Source: UBA5026 sp949065595 (GTDB lineage Bacteria; Bacillota_I; Bacilli_A; RF39; UBA660). Taken from it: a DNA stretch of 64,000 nt. The stretch's first letter is position 1. Each line of letters opens with the position of its first letter. The notes below the pieces were generated by a model that was given only the letters and a program-made list of their open reading frames with translations, was not told the origin of the DNA and ran no database searches. The position numbers were made by a program, and so were the translations under genes. The stretch lies in assembly GCA_949065595.1 (NCBI GenBank), contig CARSXK010000001.1, positions 60,182-124,181 on the forward strand. Reading direction: 5' to 3'. Below are positions 8,186 through 17,952 of this stretch, piece after piece.

Positions 8186-9127
8186 ATGTTAGATGAATTT
8201 GTATCAGATCAAAAAATAGTCACAACAATATTAAAAAATGCGATAGAAAAAAATCGATATTCTCATGCTTATTTATTTGAATCCAATGGATATAAGAATG
8301 TGAATGCAGTCGCTCTTTCTTTTGCAAAATATCTTTCATGTCCTAATCATTATACAAATACCGATAAATGTGTTAATTGTACACAATGTAAATTAATTGA
8401 TCAAAATGCATTTTCAGAAATTAAAATAATTGAGCCAGATGGATTATGGATTAAAAAGGAACAAATGGATCAGCTTCAAACAGAATTGATTCAAACAGCA
8501 GTCCAAAGTAAATATCGTATTTACATTGTACATAATGCGGAAAAAATGAATCCATCGGCGGCCAATTCCATATTAAAATTTTTAGAAGAACCCGAAAAAA
8601 ATATTATTGCAATTTTAATTACAGATAATATTTATCAATTACTAGATACCATTGTATCTAGATGTCAAATTATATCCTTTAAAAAAAATGACGAAACGAA
8701 TCATACTATGTTGGAAAAAATAATCGATTCTGTATATTTTCCAACTACAATGGATAAATCTTTACTTGAAAAATTGGTATCTACTATTGTTCATTTTGTC
8801 GAATATTATGAAACAAAAGGACAAGCTACATTATTGAGTACACAAAATTTATGGCATAGTGTAATTGATGATCGGGATAAAACACTACTATCATTTGAAT
8901 TGATGTTACTTTTTTATAAAGATATCTTAAATTTAAAATTGAGCCGTGCGATAGAATATTATGATGATTATCGCCAAATCATGCAAACAATAGGACAAAA
9001 AAATACCATTCGACAAATTACAAAAAAAATAAAAATAGTGAATGATTTCAAAGAAAGGATTCACTTAAATGTAAACCAAAATTTATTAATAGATGAACTG
9101 ATATTAGAAATGGGGTGTGCGCTATGA
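8186..9127 (+). CDS. holB: DNA polymerase III delta' subunit
   Basis: Clamp-loader subunit that resembles DnaX but does not hydrolyse ATP. The Walker A position is degenerate (ESNGYKNVNA) as usual for delta', while the zinc-type cysteines (CVNCTQC) and the SRC motif (IVSRCQII) remain. I place the start at ATG 8186, behind GAGGTGGA, rather than the upstream TTG at 8174 that overlaps that ribosome site; this gives 313 aa. The stop overlaps the next start (ATGA). In Bacillus tmk and other genes lie before holB; they are absent here. Confidence 0.92.
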   Translation: MLDEFVSDQKIVTTILKNAIEKNRYSHAYLFESNGYKNVNAVALSFAKYLSCPNHYTNTDKCVNCTQCKLIDQNAFSEIKIIEPDGLWIKKEQMDQLQTELIQTAVQSKYRIYIVHNAEKMNPSAANSILKFLEEPEKNIIAILITDNIYQLLDTIVSRCQIISFKKNDETNHTMLEKIIDSVYFPTTMDKSLLEKLVSTIVHFVEYYETKGQATLLSTQNLWHSVIDDRDKTLLSFELMLLFYKDILNLKLSRAIEYYDDYRQIMQTIGQKNTIRQITKKIKIVNDFKERIHLNVNQNLLIDELILEMGCAL

Positions 9128-9903
9128 AAGAAATTGTTGGAGTTATGATAGATTCTGAAGAAAAAATGGCATATTATGATACCAATCAAATTCATGTTAA
9201 AAAAAATATTACAGTGATTGTTGAAACGGAAAAAGGGATTGAATTTGGTAAAATTGTAACGGACCCACATCCAGTCGATACATCTAAATTAAAAGAACGT
9301 CTTAAAAAAATAATTCGAATTGCAAGTAAAAAAGATTATATCAATTACAAAAATAATAAAAAAAGAGCATCTGAAGCACTTCGTATATGTAAGGAAATTG
9401 TCCGAAAAAAAGCACTGGATATGAATGTAATTGATGCATTTTATACCTTTGATAAAGATCAACTATTATTTCATTTTACAGCTGATAATCGTGTTGATTT
9501 TCGAGATTTAGCAAGAGAGCTTGCTAGTATTTATAAAACGAGAATTGAATTAAGACAAATTGGTGTACGTGATAAAGCAAAAAAAGTATGTGGTTTTGGT
9601 GTATGTGGGCAGAAATTATGCTGCTCTAGATTTTTAAATGAGTTTACTTCTGTTTCTATTTCAATGGCAAAAAATCAAAATTTGTCACTCAATCCTACCA
9701 AAATCAATGGTGTATGTGGAAGATTATTATGTTGTTTGAAATATGAAGATGACATATATAAAGGATATAAAAAAGGACTTCCTGACATTGGTACTTTAGT
9801 CGAAATCAAAGAAGGAAAAGGAAAAGTTACTAATGTAGATATTTTAAATCAAAAATATACAGTGGATGTTCCAAATGTTGGATTCGTTGAGGTTCAAAAA
9901 TGA
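9124..9903 (+). CDS. ricT: PSP1-domain protein RicT (YaaT)
   Basis: In Bacillus subtilis RicT works with RicA and RicF as an iron-sulfur protein complex that promotes mRNA processing by RNase Y and affects sporulation and competence. The PSP1 domain is clear: KKVCGFGVCGQKLCCSRFL and NGVCGRLLCCLKYE supply the cysteines that bind the clusters. ATG 9124 overlaps the holB stop. The GTG at 9115 would add only three residues and lacks a ribosome site. It lies in the conserved holB-ricT-trmN6 order; yabA, usually next, is missing. Confidence 0.93.
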   Translation: MKEIVGVMIDSEEKMAYYDTNQIHVKKNITVIVETEKGIEFGKIVTDPHPVDTSKLKERLKKIIRIASKKDYINYKNNKKRASEALRICKEIVRKKALDMNVIDAFYTFDKDQLLFHFTADNRVDFRDLARELASIYKTRIELRQIGVRDKAKKVCGFGVCGQKLCCSRFLNEFTSVSISMAKNQNLSLNPTKINGVCGRLLCCLKYEDDIYKGYKKGLPDIGTLVEIKEGKGKVTNVDILNQKYTVDVPNVGFVEVQK

Positions 9904-10649
9904 AAATATTAAATTATTTATTAGGATACGAAAATTTAAAAATATATCAAGATACTGATATGTTTCATTTTTCGTTGGATTCCGTTTTATTACCAAATTT
10001 TGTAACAATAAATGCGAATACTAAACAAATTTTAGATATTGGAACAGGAAACGCAGTAATTCCTATTATTTTATCTACCAAAACATCTGCTCATATTACA
10101 GGTGTTGAAATTCAGAAAAAATCTTATCAACTGGCTTTAGAATCCATCCACTATAATCATTTGGATCATCAGATTTCATTGATTCATGATGATATTAAAA
10201 ATTATGCTCAACAGATTGAATCAGATCAATATGATGTGATTACTTGTAATCCTCCCTTTTTTAAAGTAGGAGAAGAGTCACATGTAAACGATAGCGAAGA
10301 AAAAATGATTGCACGTCATGAAATTTGTTTGACGTTAGAAGATGTCATTAAGATAGCAAAAAAATTACTTAAAAATAATGGAATTTTCGCACTTGTTCAT
10401 CGACCAGAACGCTTGATGGATATTCTAAACTTGATGCAAGAAAATAATATTGAACCTAAAAAAATTCAATTTGTATATCCGAAAATGGGTAAAAATGCCA
10501 ATATTATACTAGTAGAAGGATCTAAAAATGGCAAGCGTGGACTTAAAATTTTGCACCCTTTATATTCACATAAAGAAAATGGAGATTATACAGAAGAAAT
10601 GAAACAATACTTTGTAAGGAGAGATACCGATGTCACAGAAAAGTTATGA
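9900..10649 (+). CDS. trmN6: tRNA1(Val) N6-adenosine methyltransferase
   Basis: SAM-dependent methyltransferase of the TrmN6/YabB family, 249 aa. The SAM motif I reads LDIGTGNAVIP and the N6-adenine methyltransferase motif reads NPPFF (TCNPPFFKVG). It starts four bases inside ricT (ATGA overlap) and itself overlaps rsmI by 20 bases, so the genes are translationally linked. The same neighbours (ricT and rsmI) occur in Bacillus, where the homologue is YabB. Confidence 0.9.
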   Translation: MKILNYLLGYENLKIYQDTDMFHFSLDSVLLPNFVTINANTKQILDIGTGNAVIPIILSTKTSAHITGVEIQKKSYQLALESIHYNHLDHQISLIHDDIKNYAQQIESDQYDVITCNPPFFKVGEESHVNDSEEKMIARHEICLTLEDVIKIAKKLLKNNGIFALVHRPERLMDILNLMQENNIEPKKIQFVYPKMGKNANIILVEGSKNGKRGLKILHPLYSHKENGDYTEEMKQYFVRRDTDVTEKL

Positions 10650-11469
10650 TGGAAGTCCAACCGTATATTTGATACCAACTCCTATTGGAAATATGGAAGA
10701 TATCACTTTGCGTGCTCTTAATATATTAAAAACTGTTGATGTAATATTTTCAGAAGATACAAGAGTAACATCTATTTTATTAAAGCACTATCAGATTGAA
10801 AAAAAGTTAATATCTTCTCATCAATACAATGAATTCAAAAATGCGACAAAATTGCTTTCATATCTAGAGCAAGGTAAAATGGTAGGAATTGTAAGTGATA
10901 GAGGGACCCCAGTCATCAGTGACCCAGGATATGAACTTGCACGAGTCGCCATTGAAAATGGGTATCATGTAGTGGGACTACCAGGTCCTACTGCCTTGAT
11001 TCCTGCTTTGATTACTTCTGGCCTCGCACCAAATCCCTTCCTATTTTATGGATTTTTGAATAGTAAGGATAGCAAAAGAAGAAAAGAGTTAGAAAGTCTA
11101 AAAAATATACCAGCTACGTTAATTTTTTATGAAGCGCCTCATCGCCTTTCTAAAACACTTCAAGATATGATAAAAATTTTGGGAAATAGACGTGTTTCAA
11201 TTTCCCGGGAAATAAGTAAAAAATATGAAGAAATATATAGAGAAACATTAGAAAATATTTCCGGACAAGTGGTTGACATTAAGGGAGAAATTGTTATAAT
11301 TGTAGAAGGTAATTTTCAAGGCGAAACGCACGACAACTTGACAATAATTGAACACATCAATTTCTTTTTGAAGGAGGGAATGTCTGTAAAGGATGCGATT
11401 AAACAAGTTGCACATGAAAGAGGACTTCCTAAAAATGAAGTATATCAGGAATACCATAGGGGTGATTAA
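10630..11469 (+). CDS. rsmI: 16S rRNA (cytidine-1402 2'-O)-methyltransferase
   Basis: Methylates the 2'-hydroxyl of C1402 in the decoding centre. The tetrapyrrole-methylase fold is evident from YLIPTPIGNMEDITLRAL, SEDTR, the GIVSDRGTPVISDPG SAM region and GLPGPTALIPAL. The length of 279 aa is normal. The ATG follows AAGGAGAGATACCG inside the end of trmN6, and the stop directly abuts the pth start. Confidence 0.96.
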   Translation: MSQKSYDGSPTVYLIPTPIGNMEDITLRALNILKTVDVIFSEDTRVTSILLKHYQIEKKLISSHQYNEFKNATKLLSYLEQGKMVGIVSDRGTPVISDPGYELARVAIENGYHVVGLPGPTALIPALITSGLAPNPFLFYGFLNSKDSKRRKELESLKNIPATLIFYEAPHRLSKTLQDMIKILGNRRVSISREISKKYEEIYRETLENISGQVVDIKGEIVIIVEGNFQGETHDNLTIIEHINFFLKEGMSVKDAIKQVAHERGLPKNEVYQEYHRGD

Positions 11470-12030
11470 ATGAAATTAGTCGTTGGTTTGGGAAATGTTG
11501 GAAAAGAATATATGGGTACACGTCATAATGTTGGTTTTATGGCAATTGACCGAATTGCAGAAGAAAATCAAGTCCAGATAGATACAGAAAAATTTGGTGG
11601 AAGATACACCATGTTGCGAAAATATGAAGAGAAAATAATATTGTTGAAACCAGAACGGTTTATCAATTTATCAGGTGAAGTAATTAAAAAATATGTTGAT
11701 TTTTTCGATATTAAAATAGAAGATATTTGGATTATATGTGATGATTTGGATTTACCAGTCGGAAGTTATCGATTACGTTATCAAGGTGGTAGTGGAGGTC
11801 ATAACGGTCTTAAAAATATAGAATTGCATTTGAAAACACAACAATATAAACGAATGAAGATAGGAATTTCTAATAATAAACAAATAGATACCAAAGATTA
11901 TGTATTAGGAAAATTCACAAAAGAAGAAATAAAAGAAATGCAGTTCATTTTCGATAAAATTCCTGATATATTTGATGATTTTTTGAAAATGTCTTATGAT
12001 AATGTGATGAACCAGTATAATAAGAAATGA
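11470..12030 (+). CDS. pth: Peptidyl-tRNA hydrolase
   Basis: Releases tRNA from prematurely dropped peptidyl-tRNA. Of 186 aa, it begins VVGLGNVGKEYMGTRHNVGF with the catalytic His in TRHNVGF, has the DDLDLPVG motif with the active Asp and the GGSGGHNGLKN signature. It abuts rsmI and precedes mfd, the order found in Bacillus (spoVC-mfd). Confidence 0.97.
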   Translation: MKLVVGLGNVGKEYMGTRHNVGFMAIDRIAEENQVQIDTEKFGGRYTMLRKYEEKIILLKPERFINLSGEVIKKYVDFFDIKIEDIWIICDDLDLPVGSYRLRYQGGSGGHNGLKNIELHLKTQQYKRMKIGISNNKQIDTKDYVLGKFTKEEIKEMQFIFDKIPDIFDDFLKMSYDNVMNQYNKK

Positions 12031-12067
12031 TACATTGTATCATTTTTGTCGTGAAGGGAGGAATATA

Positions 12068-15000
12068 ATGGATTTTTTTAAGACTTTATGGAATCCATTT
12101 CCAGAAGAAATGCAGGTTAATGGTTTAACGAATGAAACAAAAGCCATTTATATTTATAATATATTTGAAAGTATGAATGATTCTATTTTAGTGGTTACCA
12201 ATTCTTTATTTGAGGCCAATTTACTATATCAATCCATAATCCATTATACATCCAATGTATTATTATTTCCCATGGATGATTTTTTGACCAGTGAAGCACT
12301 TGCGATTTCTCCAGAATTTAAATATAATCGTTTGGATGTAATTTATCAGTTACTAGAATATAAAAAAAATATTGTTATTACCAATTTGATGGGTTATTTG
12401 AGGTATTTACCAGAGCGTTCACGATTTGAGACATACACTATTTCGATCAAACAGAATACAGAATATGGTATGAATGATTTGATTCATTTACTGCAAATAA
12501 TGGGATACCAAAGAGAAACTATCGTAACTAAAACTGGAGAAATGGGTATTCGTGGATTTGTAATCGATATATTTCCTAGTACAGAAAAATATCCATTGCG
12601 GATTGAATTTTGGGGAGATACCATTGAATCAATTCGTTCTTTTGATCCAGAAACGCAGCTAAAAATAGAAGACAAAGATAGCGTTACCATATGCCCGAAT
12701 ACAGAATTTTTGGTAGATACCGAATTGGAATTACCATATCGTACTATAAAAGATCATATTGGTGTTACCAATATTTTAGGATATATTCCAAGTAATATGG
12801 TCATTTTTAGTGATTATCATGAAATGAAATTAAGCTATCAGACCTTATTAGATGAAATATTTCATTACAACATTAGTAAAGAGTTACCAAGTGATACATC
12901 CTATATGTATACATTAGAAGAGATACACCCTGAAACTTGTAAATATTTAGAAAATTTTGATACTAAATTAGAAGAAACTGATACAGTGACTTCCTTTTCC
13001 GTAAAGGAAATATCTCCTTTCCCTCAAAATATAGCAGAATGGCATCGTCGTTTTTTAGATTATATTAAGATGGAAAAAACAGTCGTAGTATGTTTTTCGA
13101 GTCGATATCAAATGAATAAAGTTACGGATGAGTTAGACCTTTTAAATGTTGTAATGACCAATATTAGTGAAATTTATCCAAACAAAATTAATTTTGTGAT
13201 TTTTCCAATCGAAAAAGGATTTGAATTGGAACATTATGTTGTAATTAGTGAACAGGATTTATTTTATAAAAAAAATCGTGTCATTCCTTATAAAAATAAT
13301 TTTAAATTTGGTACCAAAATCCGTGATATCAATAAACTCAATATAGGCGATTATATTGTGCATAGTATTCATGGAATTGGACGTTACATAGGATTAAAAA
13401 CATTAACCAAAAATGGACTCAAGAAAGATTACCTCACGATTGAATATAAGGATGAAGATAAGCTATATATTCCAGTTGAGAAAATGGAATATATCAGCAA
13501 ATATTCTTCGAATGAGGGAATTGTTCCCAAAATAAATAAACTAGGAACAACAGAATGGCAAAAGACCAAATTAAGAGTCCGCAAAAAATTAGAAGATATT
13601 GCAGGAAAGTTATTGGAATTATATGCTGCAAGAGAAGCAAGTATTGGTTTTGCTTTTGAAAAAGACAATGAAGTACAAGTTGCTTTTGAAAAGGAATTTC
13701 CATATGAGGAGACAACGGATCAATTAAAAGTTTCGGAGGAAATCAAACATGATATGGAACTTGCAAGACCAATGGACCGCTTACTTTGTGGGGATGTTGG
13801 GTATGGAAAGACAGAAGTTGCTTTTCGTGCGGCAATGAAGGCAGTATTATCAGGAAAACAGGTTGCGCTATTGTGTCCAACTACTATTTTATCGAATCAA
13901 CATTATCAAAATGCATTGAATCGTTTTCAAAATTTTCCTGTAAAGATAGCATTACTCAATCGCTTTGTAAGTATGAAAGAAACCACACAAATTAAAAAAG
14001 AAATATTAACTGGTGGTATTGATATTTTAATTGGAACACATCGTATTTTAAGTGACGACATTCGGTTTAAAGATTTGGGGCTACTCATCATTGACGAAGA
14101 ACAACGCTTTGGTGTGAAACACAAGGAAAAAATCAAAGAATATAAAAATAATATTGATGTTCTTACGCTTTCTGCAACCCCAATTCCACGTACACTACAA
14201 ATGTCAATGACTGGAATTCGTAATTTGTCCTTGATAGAAACCCCACCTGTGAATCGATATCCTATTCAAACTTATGTATTAGAAGAAGACAATCATATGA
14301 TAAAAGATGCAGTTTATAAAGAGCTTTCTCGAAATGGACAGACCTTTATTTTATACAATAAAGTAGAGGATATGGATTTGAAGTTAAAGGAAATGGAACG
14401 ATTATTACCAGATGCTAAAATTGTCTTTGCACATGGTCAAATGTCCAAATCACAATTAGAAAATGTGATGCTGAAATTTACCAATCATGAGTTTGATGTT
14501 CTTTTATGTACAACCATCATTGAAACAGGTATTGATATTCCAAACGTAAATACGTTAATTATCATTGACGCTGATCATTTTGGATTATCGCAGTTATATC
14601 AGATACGAGGTCGTGTTGGTCGTAGTAATAAAATCGCATATTGTTATTTGATGTATCATAAAGGTAAATCTTTATCTGATATAGCAACCAAACGATTGAA
14701 AGTAATCAAAGATTTTACAGAATTGGGTAGTGGTTTTGCGATTGCTATGCGTGATTTATCGATTAGAGGTGCTGGCGATATATTGGGAAGTGAACAAGCA
14801 GGTTTTATTGATGCGATTGGGATTGAATTATATTTGAAGATGTTAGAAGAAGAAGTTTCTAAATTGAAAGGTGAAACAGTTGTAAAGGAAGAGCTCAAAG
14901 AAGAAATGCCGCTAGTTGAAGTAGAGACGACTATATCGGATGATTATGTATCGGAAACAGAACTCAAAATTGAAATTCATAAAAAAATCAATCAAATTCA

Positions 15001-15358
15001 CAATAAAGAAGATATTGATGTGTTATATAGGGAATTAAAAGATCGTTTTGGTCAAGTAAGTGATAGTATGTTAATCTATATGTATGAAGAATGGTTTGAA
15101 AAATTGGCGAAAGATTTAGGGATTGACAAAGTAAAACAAACCAATAATTTTATAGAAATTACTTTACCAAAGAGTTTTACAGAAGACATCAATGGGGAAC
15201 AAGTATTTATGGAAGTCAATCAATTATCTCGTATGTTTCGGTTTTCGATGAAATTGGGATGTTTGGTAATTACATTAGATACTATTAAGTTAGAGAAACA
15301 TTTCATTTATTACTTGATTGATTTAATGAATATTCTTTTGAATCAAAAGAAAAGTTAA
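12068..15358 (+). CDS. mfd: Transcription-repair coupling factor
   Basis: Removes RNA polymerase stalled at DNA lesions and recruits UvrA. The 1096-aa protein has the UvrB-like N-terminal module, the RNA-polymerase-interacting domain (IGDYIVHSIHGIGRYIGL), Walker A GDVGYGKTEVA, an DEEQ helicase box (IIDEEQRFGV), motif III LSATPIPRTLQ, the TRG region and a C-terminal TRCF domain. I use ATG 12068 behind GAAGGGAGGAATATA. The upstream in-frame ATG at 12035 lies only four bases after pth, has no ribosome site and adds non-conserved residues. Confidence 0.97.
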   Translation: MDFFKTLWNPFPEEMQVNGLTNETKAIYIYNIFESMNDSILVVTNSLFEANLLYQSIIHYTSNVLLFPMDDFLTSEALAISPEFKYNRLDVIYQLLEYKKNIVITNLMGYLRYLPERSRFETYTISIKQNTEYGMNDLIHLLQIMGYQRETIVTKTGEMGIRGFVIDIFPSTEKYPLRIEFWGDTIESIRSFDPETQLKIEDKDSVTICPNTEFLVDTELELPYRTIKDHIGVTNILGYIPSNMVIFSDYHEMKLSYQTLLDEIFHYNISKELPSDTSYMYTLEEIHPETCKYLENFDTKLEETDTVTSFSVKEISPFPQNIAEWHRRFLDYIKMEKTVVVCFSSRYQMNKVTDELDLLNVVMTNISEIYPNKINFVIFPIEKGFELEHYVVISEQDLFYKKNRVIPYKNNFKFGTKIRDINKLNIGDYIVHSIHGIGRYIGLKTLTKNGLKKDYLTIEYKDEDKLYIPVEKMEYISKYSSNEGIVPKINKLGTTEWQKTKLRVRKKLEDIAGKLLELYAAREASIGFAFEKDNEVQVAFEKEFPYEETTDQLKVSEEIKHDMELARPMDRLLCGDVGYGKTEVAFRAAMKAVLSGKQVALLCPTTILSNQHYQNALNRFQNFPVKIALLNRFVSMKETTQIKKEILTGGIDILIGTHRILSDDIRFKDLGLLIIDEEQRFGVKHKEKIKEYKNNIDVLTLSATPIPRTLQMSMTGIRNLSLIETPPVNRYPIQTYVLEEDNHMIKDAVYKELSRNGQTFILYNKVEDMDLKLKEMERLLPDAKIVFAHGQMSKSQLENVMLKFTNHEFDVLLCTTIIETGIDIPNVNTLIIIDADHFGLSQLYQIRGRVGRSNKIAYCYLMYHKGKSLSDIATKRLKVIKDFTELGSGFAIAMRDLSIRGAGDILGSEQAGFIDAIGIELYLKMLEEEVSKLKGETVVKEELKEEMPLVEVETTISDDYVSETELKIEIHKKINQIHNKEDIDVLYRELKDRFGQVSDSMLIYMYEEWFEKLAKDLGIDKVKQTNNFIEITLPKSFTEDINGEQVFMEVNQLSRMFRFSMKLGCLVITLDTIKLEKHFIYYLIDLMNILLNQKKS

Positions 15359-15372
15359 TTTGTAATGAAAAA

Positions 15373-15396
15373 AAATAAGCATTCAATTGCTTATTT
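15373..15396. terminator. Bidirectional terminator between mfd and the pyrophosphatase gene
   Basis: Stem AAATAAGC/GCTTATTT with an 8-base loop lies between convergent genes. It is followed by T8 on the + strand and by a T-rich run on the - strand, so it can serve both. Confidence 0.8.
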
Positions 15397-17013
15397 TTTT
15401 TCAAGAGCATTAATAATGTTTGGAATGATTTGTTTTTTACGAGAAACGACATCAGGTAAATAGTGTCCTTGTTCTATATTTTGTAAATCAAAGGCATTGT
15501 CTAAAATATCTTTTGCTTTGTGATTGAAGAACATATAAGAACCATTGGTAATAATATCGGTTGCAAATAGTACAACTATTTTATAATCATTGTGTTGTGC
15601 AACAGAGTCAATTAAAGCAACATATTCGTCTTTTTCAGTCATAATTTCTTCTATATTGGTAATAAATATTTGTGCAACTCCGATTTTATCATTATCGATT
15701 GTAAAGTTTTTGAAATCCATATACAAGACTTCTTCTTTGGTTTTTCCTTTCAAGGAAGCGCCAGCTTTTAACATTTCCATTCCGTATTTTTCATAGTCAA
15801 TATTCGCAATTTTAGAAAGATCTATTACAGTTTCGATATCCAAATTGGTCGTTGTAGGTGATTTAAATAGCAAGGTGTCAGATATAATACCCGATAACAT
15901 TAGACCTGCAATATGGGATGGAATTTCGATGTGATTTTCTTTATATAACATTGCGATAATGGTATTGCTGCTTCCTACAGTCATAGTCCTAAAATTAATT
16001 GGTGTACTTGTGCCGATTGTTCCAATTTTATGGTGGTCTACAATTTCTATAATTTCAGCTTCTTCCAATCCATCTACACTTTGTATCGGTTCATTATGGT
16101 CTACCAAAATGACTTGTTTTCTTTTTTTGTCATTGATATCTGATAATCGTAAGATTCCAAGACATTCATTATTTTTATTTAATATTGGATAATTGCTATA
16201 TTTTGTTTTACTTGCAAAGTCTACAAAATCTTTTAAATCTTCTTCTTCTTGAAATGAGATAACAGAATCCAAAAAGGAGATATTATCTAAATAATTTGCC
16301 AAACCAATTTTTCTACTTGTTTTGAAAGTATCATAAGGGGAACGAATAATGTTAACGCCATTTAATTCGGCTTGTTTTAAATGATGGTCTTTGATTTCTG
16401 AATTATTGGTTAAAATAATCATTTTGATTTTAGATGCGATTGCATATTCAATGACACTATGGCGATCTCCAACAATTAAAATAGTATCTGGTTCGAGTTT
16501 TACATTTTCAATAAAGGTAGTGCTGCGATAAGATGCAACTAATATATTTCCCTTGATTTCTTCATCAAATTTTAAAATTTCTTCCGCACTTAAACTTTTG
16601 ATGAGATTGGAATAGGAAGTATTCACTTGATTGATATCGCCCATAATTTGAGATTTAGCAATATCTTTCATGGAAACAAGACCTTTGAATTTATTGTAAT
16701 TATCGACAATAGGTAATGTGCTAACAAGTTGTTCATTCATATAGTTTAATCCATCCATGATAGAATATTTCCCATTCATATGAAAATCTTTTAAATATTG
16801 AATATCCTTTATTTGTAAACGGACGTCATTTAAGTATTTCGGTTCTTTTACTTTCCAATACTGTAATACAAATTTAGTTTCATTGTTGACATCGCCTAAA
16901 ACTCTTGGTGTTGTACTAAATCCAAGTTGATTTTTTAGATAAGAAAGTGCGATAGATGCAGTTACACTATCAGTGTCTGGTTTTTTATGTCCAAATATAT
17001 AAATTTTTTCCAA
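15391..17013 (-). CDS. ppaC: Manganese-dependent inorganic pyrophosphatase with CBS/DRTGG regulatory insert
   Basis: Family II (DHH/DHHA2) pyrophosphatase that splits PPi to two phosphates. Metal-site motifs are FGHKKPDTDS near the N-terminus, the DHNE motif and DHHKIG. Between the first DHH motif and the rest lie two CBS repeats and a DRTGG-like segment, which in related enzymes sense adenine nucleotides; hence about 540 aa instead of about 310. I prefer the TTG start at 17013, which has AGGAG at a proper distance. The GTG at 17022 sits inside that AGGAG and cannot use it. It is convergent with mfd. Confidence 0.9.
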   Translation of the reverse strand: MEKIYIFGHKKPDTDSVTASIALSYLKNQLGFSTTPRVLGDVNNETKFVLQYWKVKEPKYLNDVRLQIKDIQYLKDFHMNGKYSIMDGLNYMNEQLVSTLPIVDNYNKFKGLVSMKDIAKSQIMGDINQVNTSYSNLIKSLSAEEILKFDEEIKGNILVASYRSTTFIENVKLEPDTILIVGDRHSVIEYAIASKIKMIILTNNSEIKDHHLKQAELNGVNIIRSPYDTFKTSRKIGLANYLDNISFLDSVISFQEEEDLKDFVDFASKTKYSNYPILNKNNECLGILRLSDINDKKRKQVILVDHNEPIQSVDGLEEAEIIEIVDHHKIGTIGTSTPINFRTMTVGSSNTIIAMLYKENHIEIPSHIAGLMLSGIISDTLLFKSPTTTNLDIETVIDLSKIANIDYEKYGMEMLKAGASLKGKTKEEVLYMDFKNFTIDNDKIGVAQIFITNIEEIMTEKDEYVALIDSVAQHNDYKIVVLFATDIITNGSYMFFNHKAKDILDNAFDLQNIEQGHYLPDVVSRKKQIIPNIINALEKK

Positions 17014-17114
17014 TGTAATCACTCCTAGGGAAACATTATATCAAAAAATTGATTATTTGATAAGTATAAATGAAAAAAAAATAACCAAAATATGGTTAGA
17101 GAGTGAGGTAATTT

Positions 17115-17648
17115 ATGAAAGCAACTGGCGTTGTAAGACGTATTGATGAACTTGGAAGAATAGTCATTCCTAAAGAAATTCGAAAAACAATGCATATTAG
17201 AGAGGGAGAAAACATAGAAATATTTATTGAGGGAGAACAAAATATTGTATTAAAGAAATACTCTGCTGTTAAAAAATTAGATGATTTTGCTTCTCGATTA
17301 ACAGATGCAATTTATGCTTTTTTAAAATATAATGTTATCATAACAGATACGGATAGTATTGTTGCGATATCAGGTCCACTCAAAAAAGAATTGAATGGAG
17401 AATCCTTAAGTGAGGATATGATAAATGCAATCAAAAGAAGGGAAAGTATACTAGAAAAAAATAATAAAAAAATTACAATAACGAATAATCATTCTTATGA
17501 AGGAAGTTATGTGATTCATTCAATTGTAAGTGATGGGGATGTAGTAGGACTTGTCATACTTTTGTCAACAGAAGATAAAATCGGAGAAGTAGAAGAAAAG
17601 ATTGCTCATATCGCTTCCCAATTTTTGGCAAAATATCTTGAAGAGTAA
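17115..17648 (+). CDS. spoVT: SpoVT-like AbrB-family transcriptional regulator
   Basis: A 177-aa protein, almost exactly the length of Bacillus subtilis SpoVT (a sporulation-stage regulator). Residues 1-50 form the swapped-hairpin AbrB DNA-binding domain (TGVVRRIDELGRIVIPKEIR); the rest is consistent with the GAF-like sensor domain. Its position after pth-mfd matches Bacillus synteny. SpoVT relatives also occur in non-sporulating Bacilli, so function here is open. The start follows GAGTGAGGT. The preceding spacer (17014-17114) contains the inverted repeat TATCAAA/TTTGATA. Confidence 0.88.
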   Translation: MKATGVVRRIDELGRIVIPKEIRKTMHIREGENIEIFIEGEQNIVLKKYSAVKKLDDFASRLTDAIYAFLKYNVIITDTDSIVAISGPLKKELNGESLSEDMINAIKRRESILEKNNKKITITNNHSYEGSYVIHSIVSDGDVVGLVILLSTEDKIGEVEEKIAHIASQFLAKYLEE

Positions 17649-17666
17649 AAAAAGATGTGTTATACT
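17638..17666 (+). promoter_or_regulatory. Sigma-A promoter of the metG T-box transcript
   Basis: TTGAAG and TATACT are separated by exactly 17 bases. The -35 box overlaps the end of spoVT, and transcription would start near 17673, just before the T-box leader. Confidence 0.7.
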
Positions 17667-17672
17667 AAATGT

Positions 17673-17885
17673 AAAGATTTTGAAGGAGAGAAAAATAATA
17701 TTTTTCAGTAGAGAACTTGTGGTTGGTGAAAACAAGTGAAAGATTTATTTCGAATGGCTCTGGAATTGTTTTTGTGAATTGTAAGCAAAAATCGTCTTGT
17801 CGCGTTAAGACTTTGAGTGTATAGATTTCATCTATAAAATAAGGTGGTACCGCGTTTTGAACGTCCTTAATTAGGATGTTTTTTA
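17673..17885 (+). promoter_or_regulatory. T-box riboswitch for methionyl-tRNA synthetase
   Basis: The leader has the T-box landmarks in order: an AGAGA-type box (GTAGAGAACTTG), the GGTTGGTG distal loop closed by CTTGT/ACAAG, a specifier stretch CGAATGGCTCTGGAA that presents ATG (Met), the T-box AAGGTGGTACCGCG at 17841-17854, and a terminator hairpin AACGTCCT/AGGATGTT followed by T-run (17860-17885). Uncharged tRNA-Met would pair with the specifier and T-box and prevent termination, raising metG expression. The specifier assignment is by position relative to known leaders. Confidence 0.92.
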
Positions 17886-17952
17886 ATGTTTTTCGATATA
17901 CACAGGTTATTCCTTCTGGAAAATTAATATATTATGATAAGGAGATGGTTAT

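Noticed and set aside
17860..17885. Treating the hairpin before metG as a simple terminator of spoVT
   Set aside because: It directly follows a T-box sequence and a full leader with its own promoter, so it is the T-box terminator.
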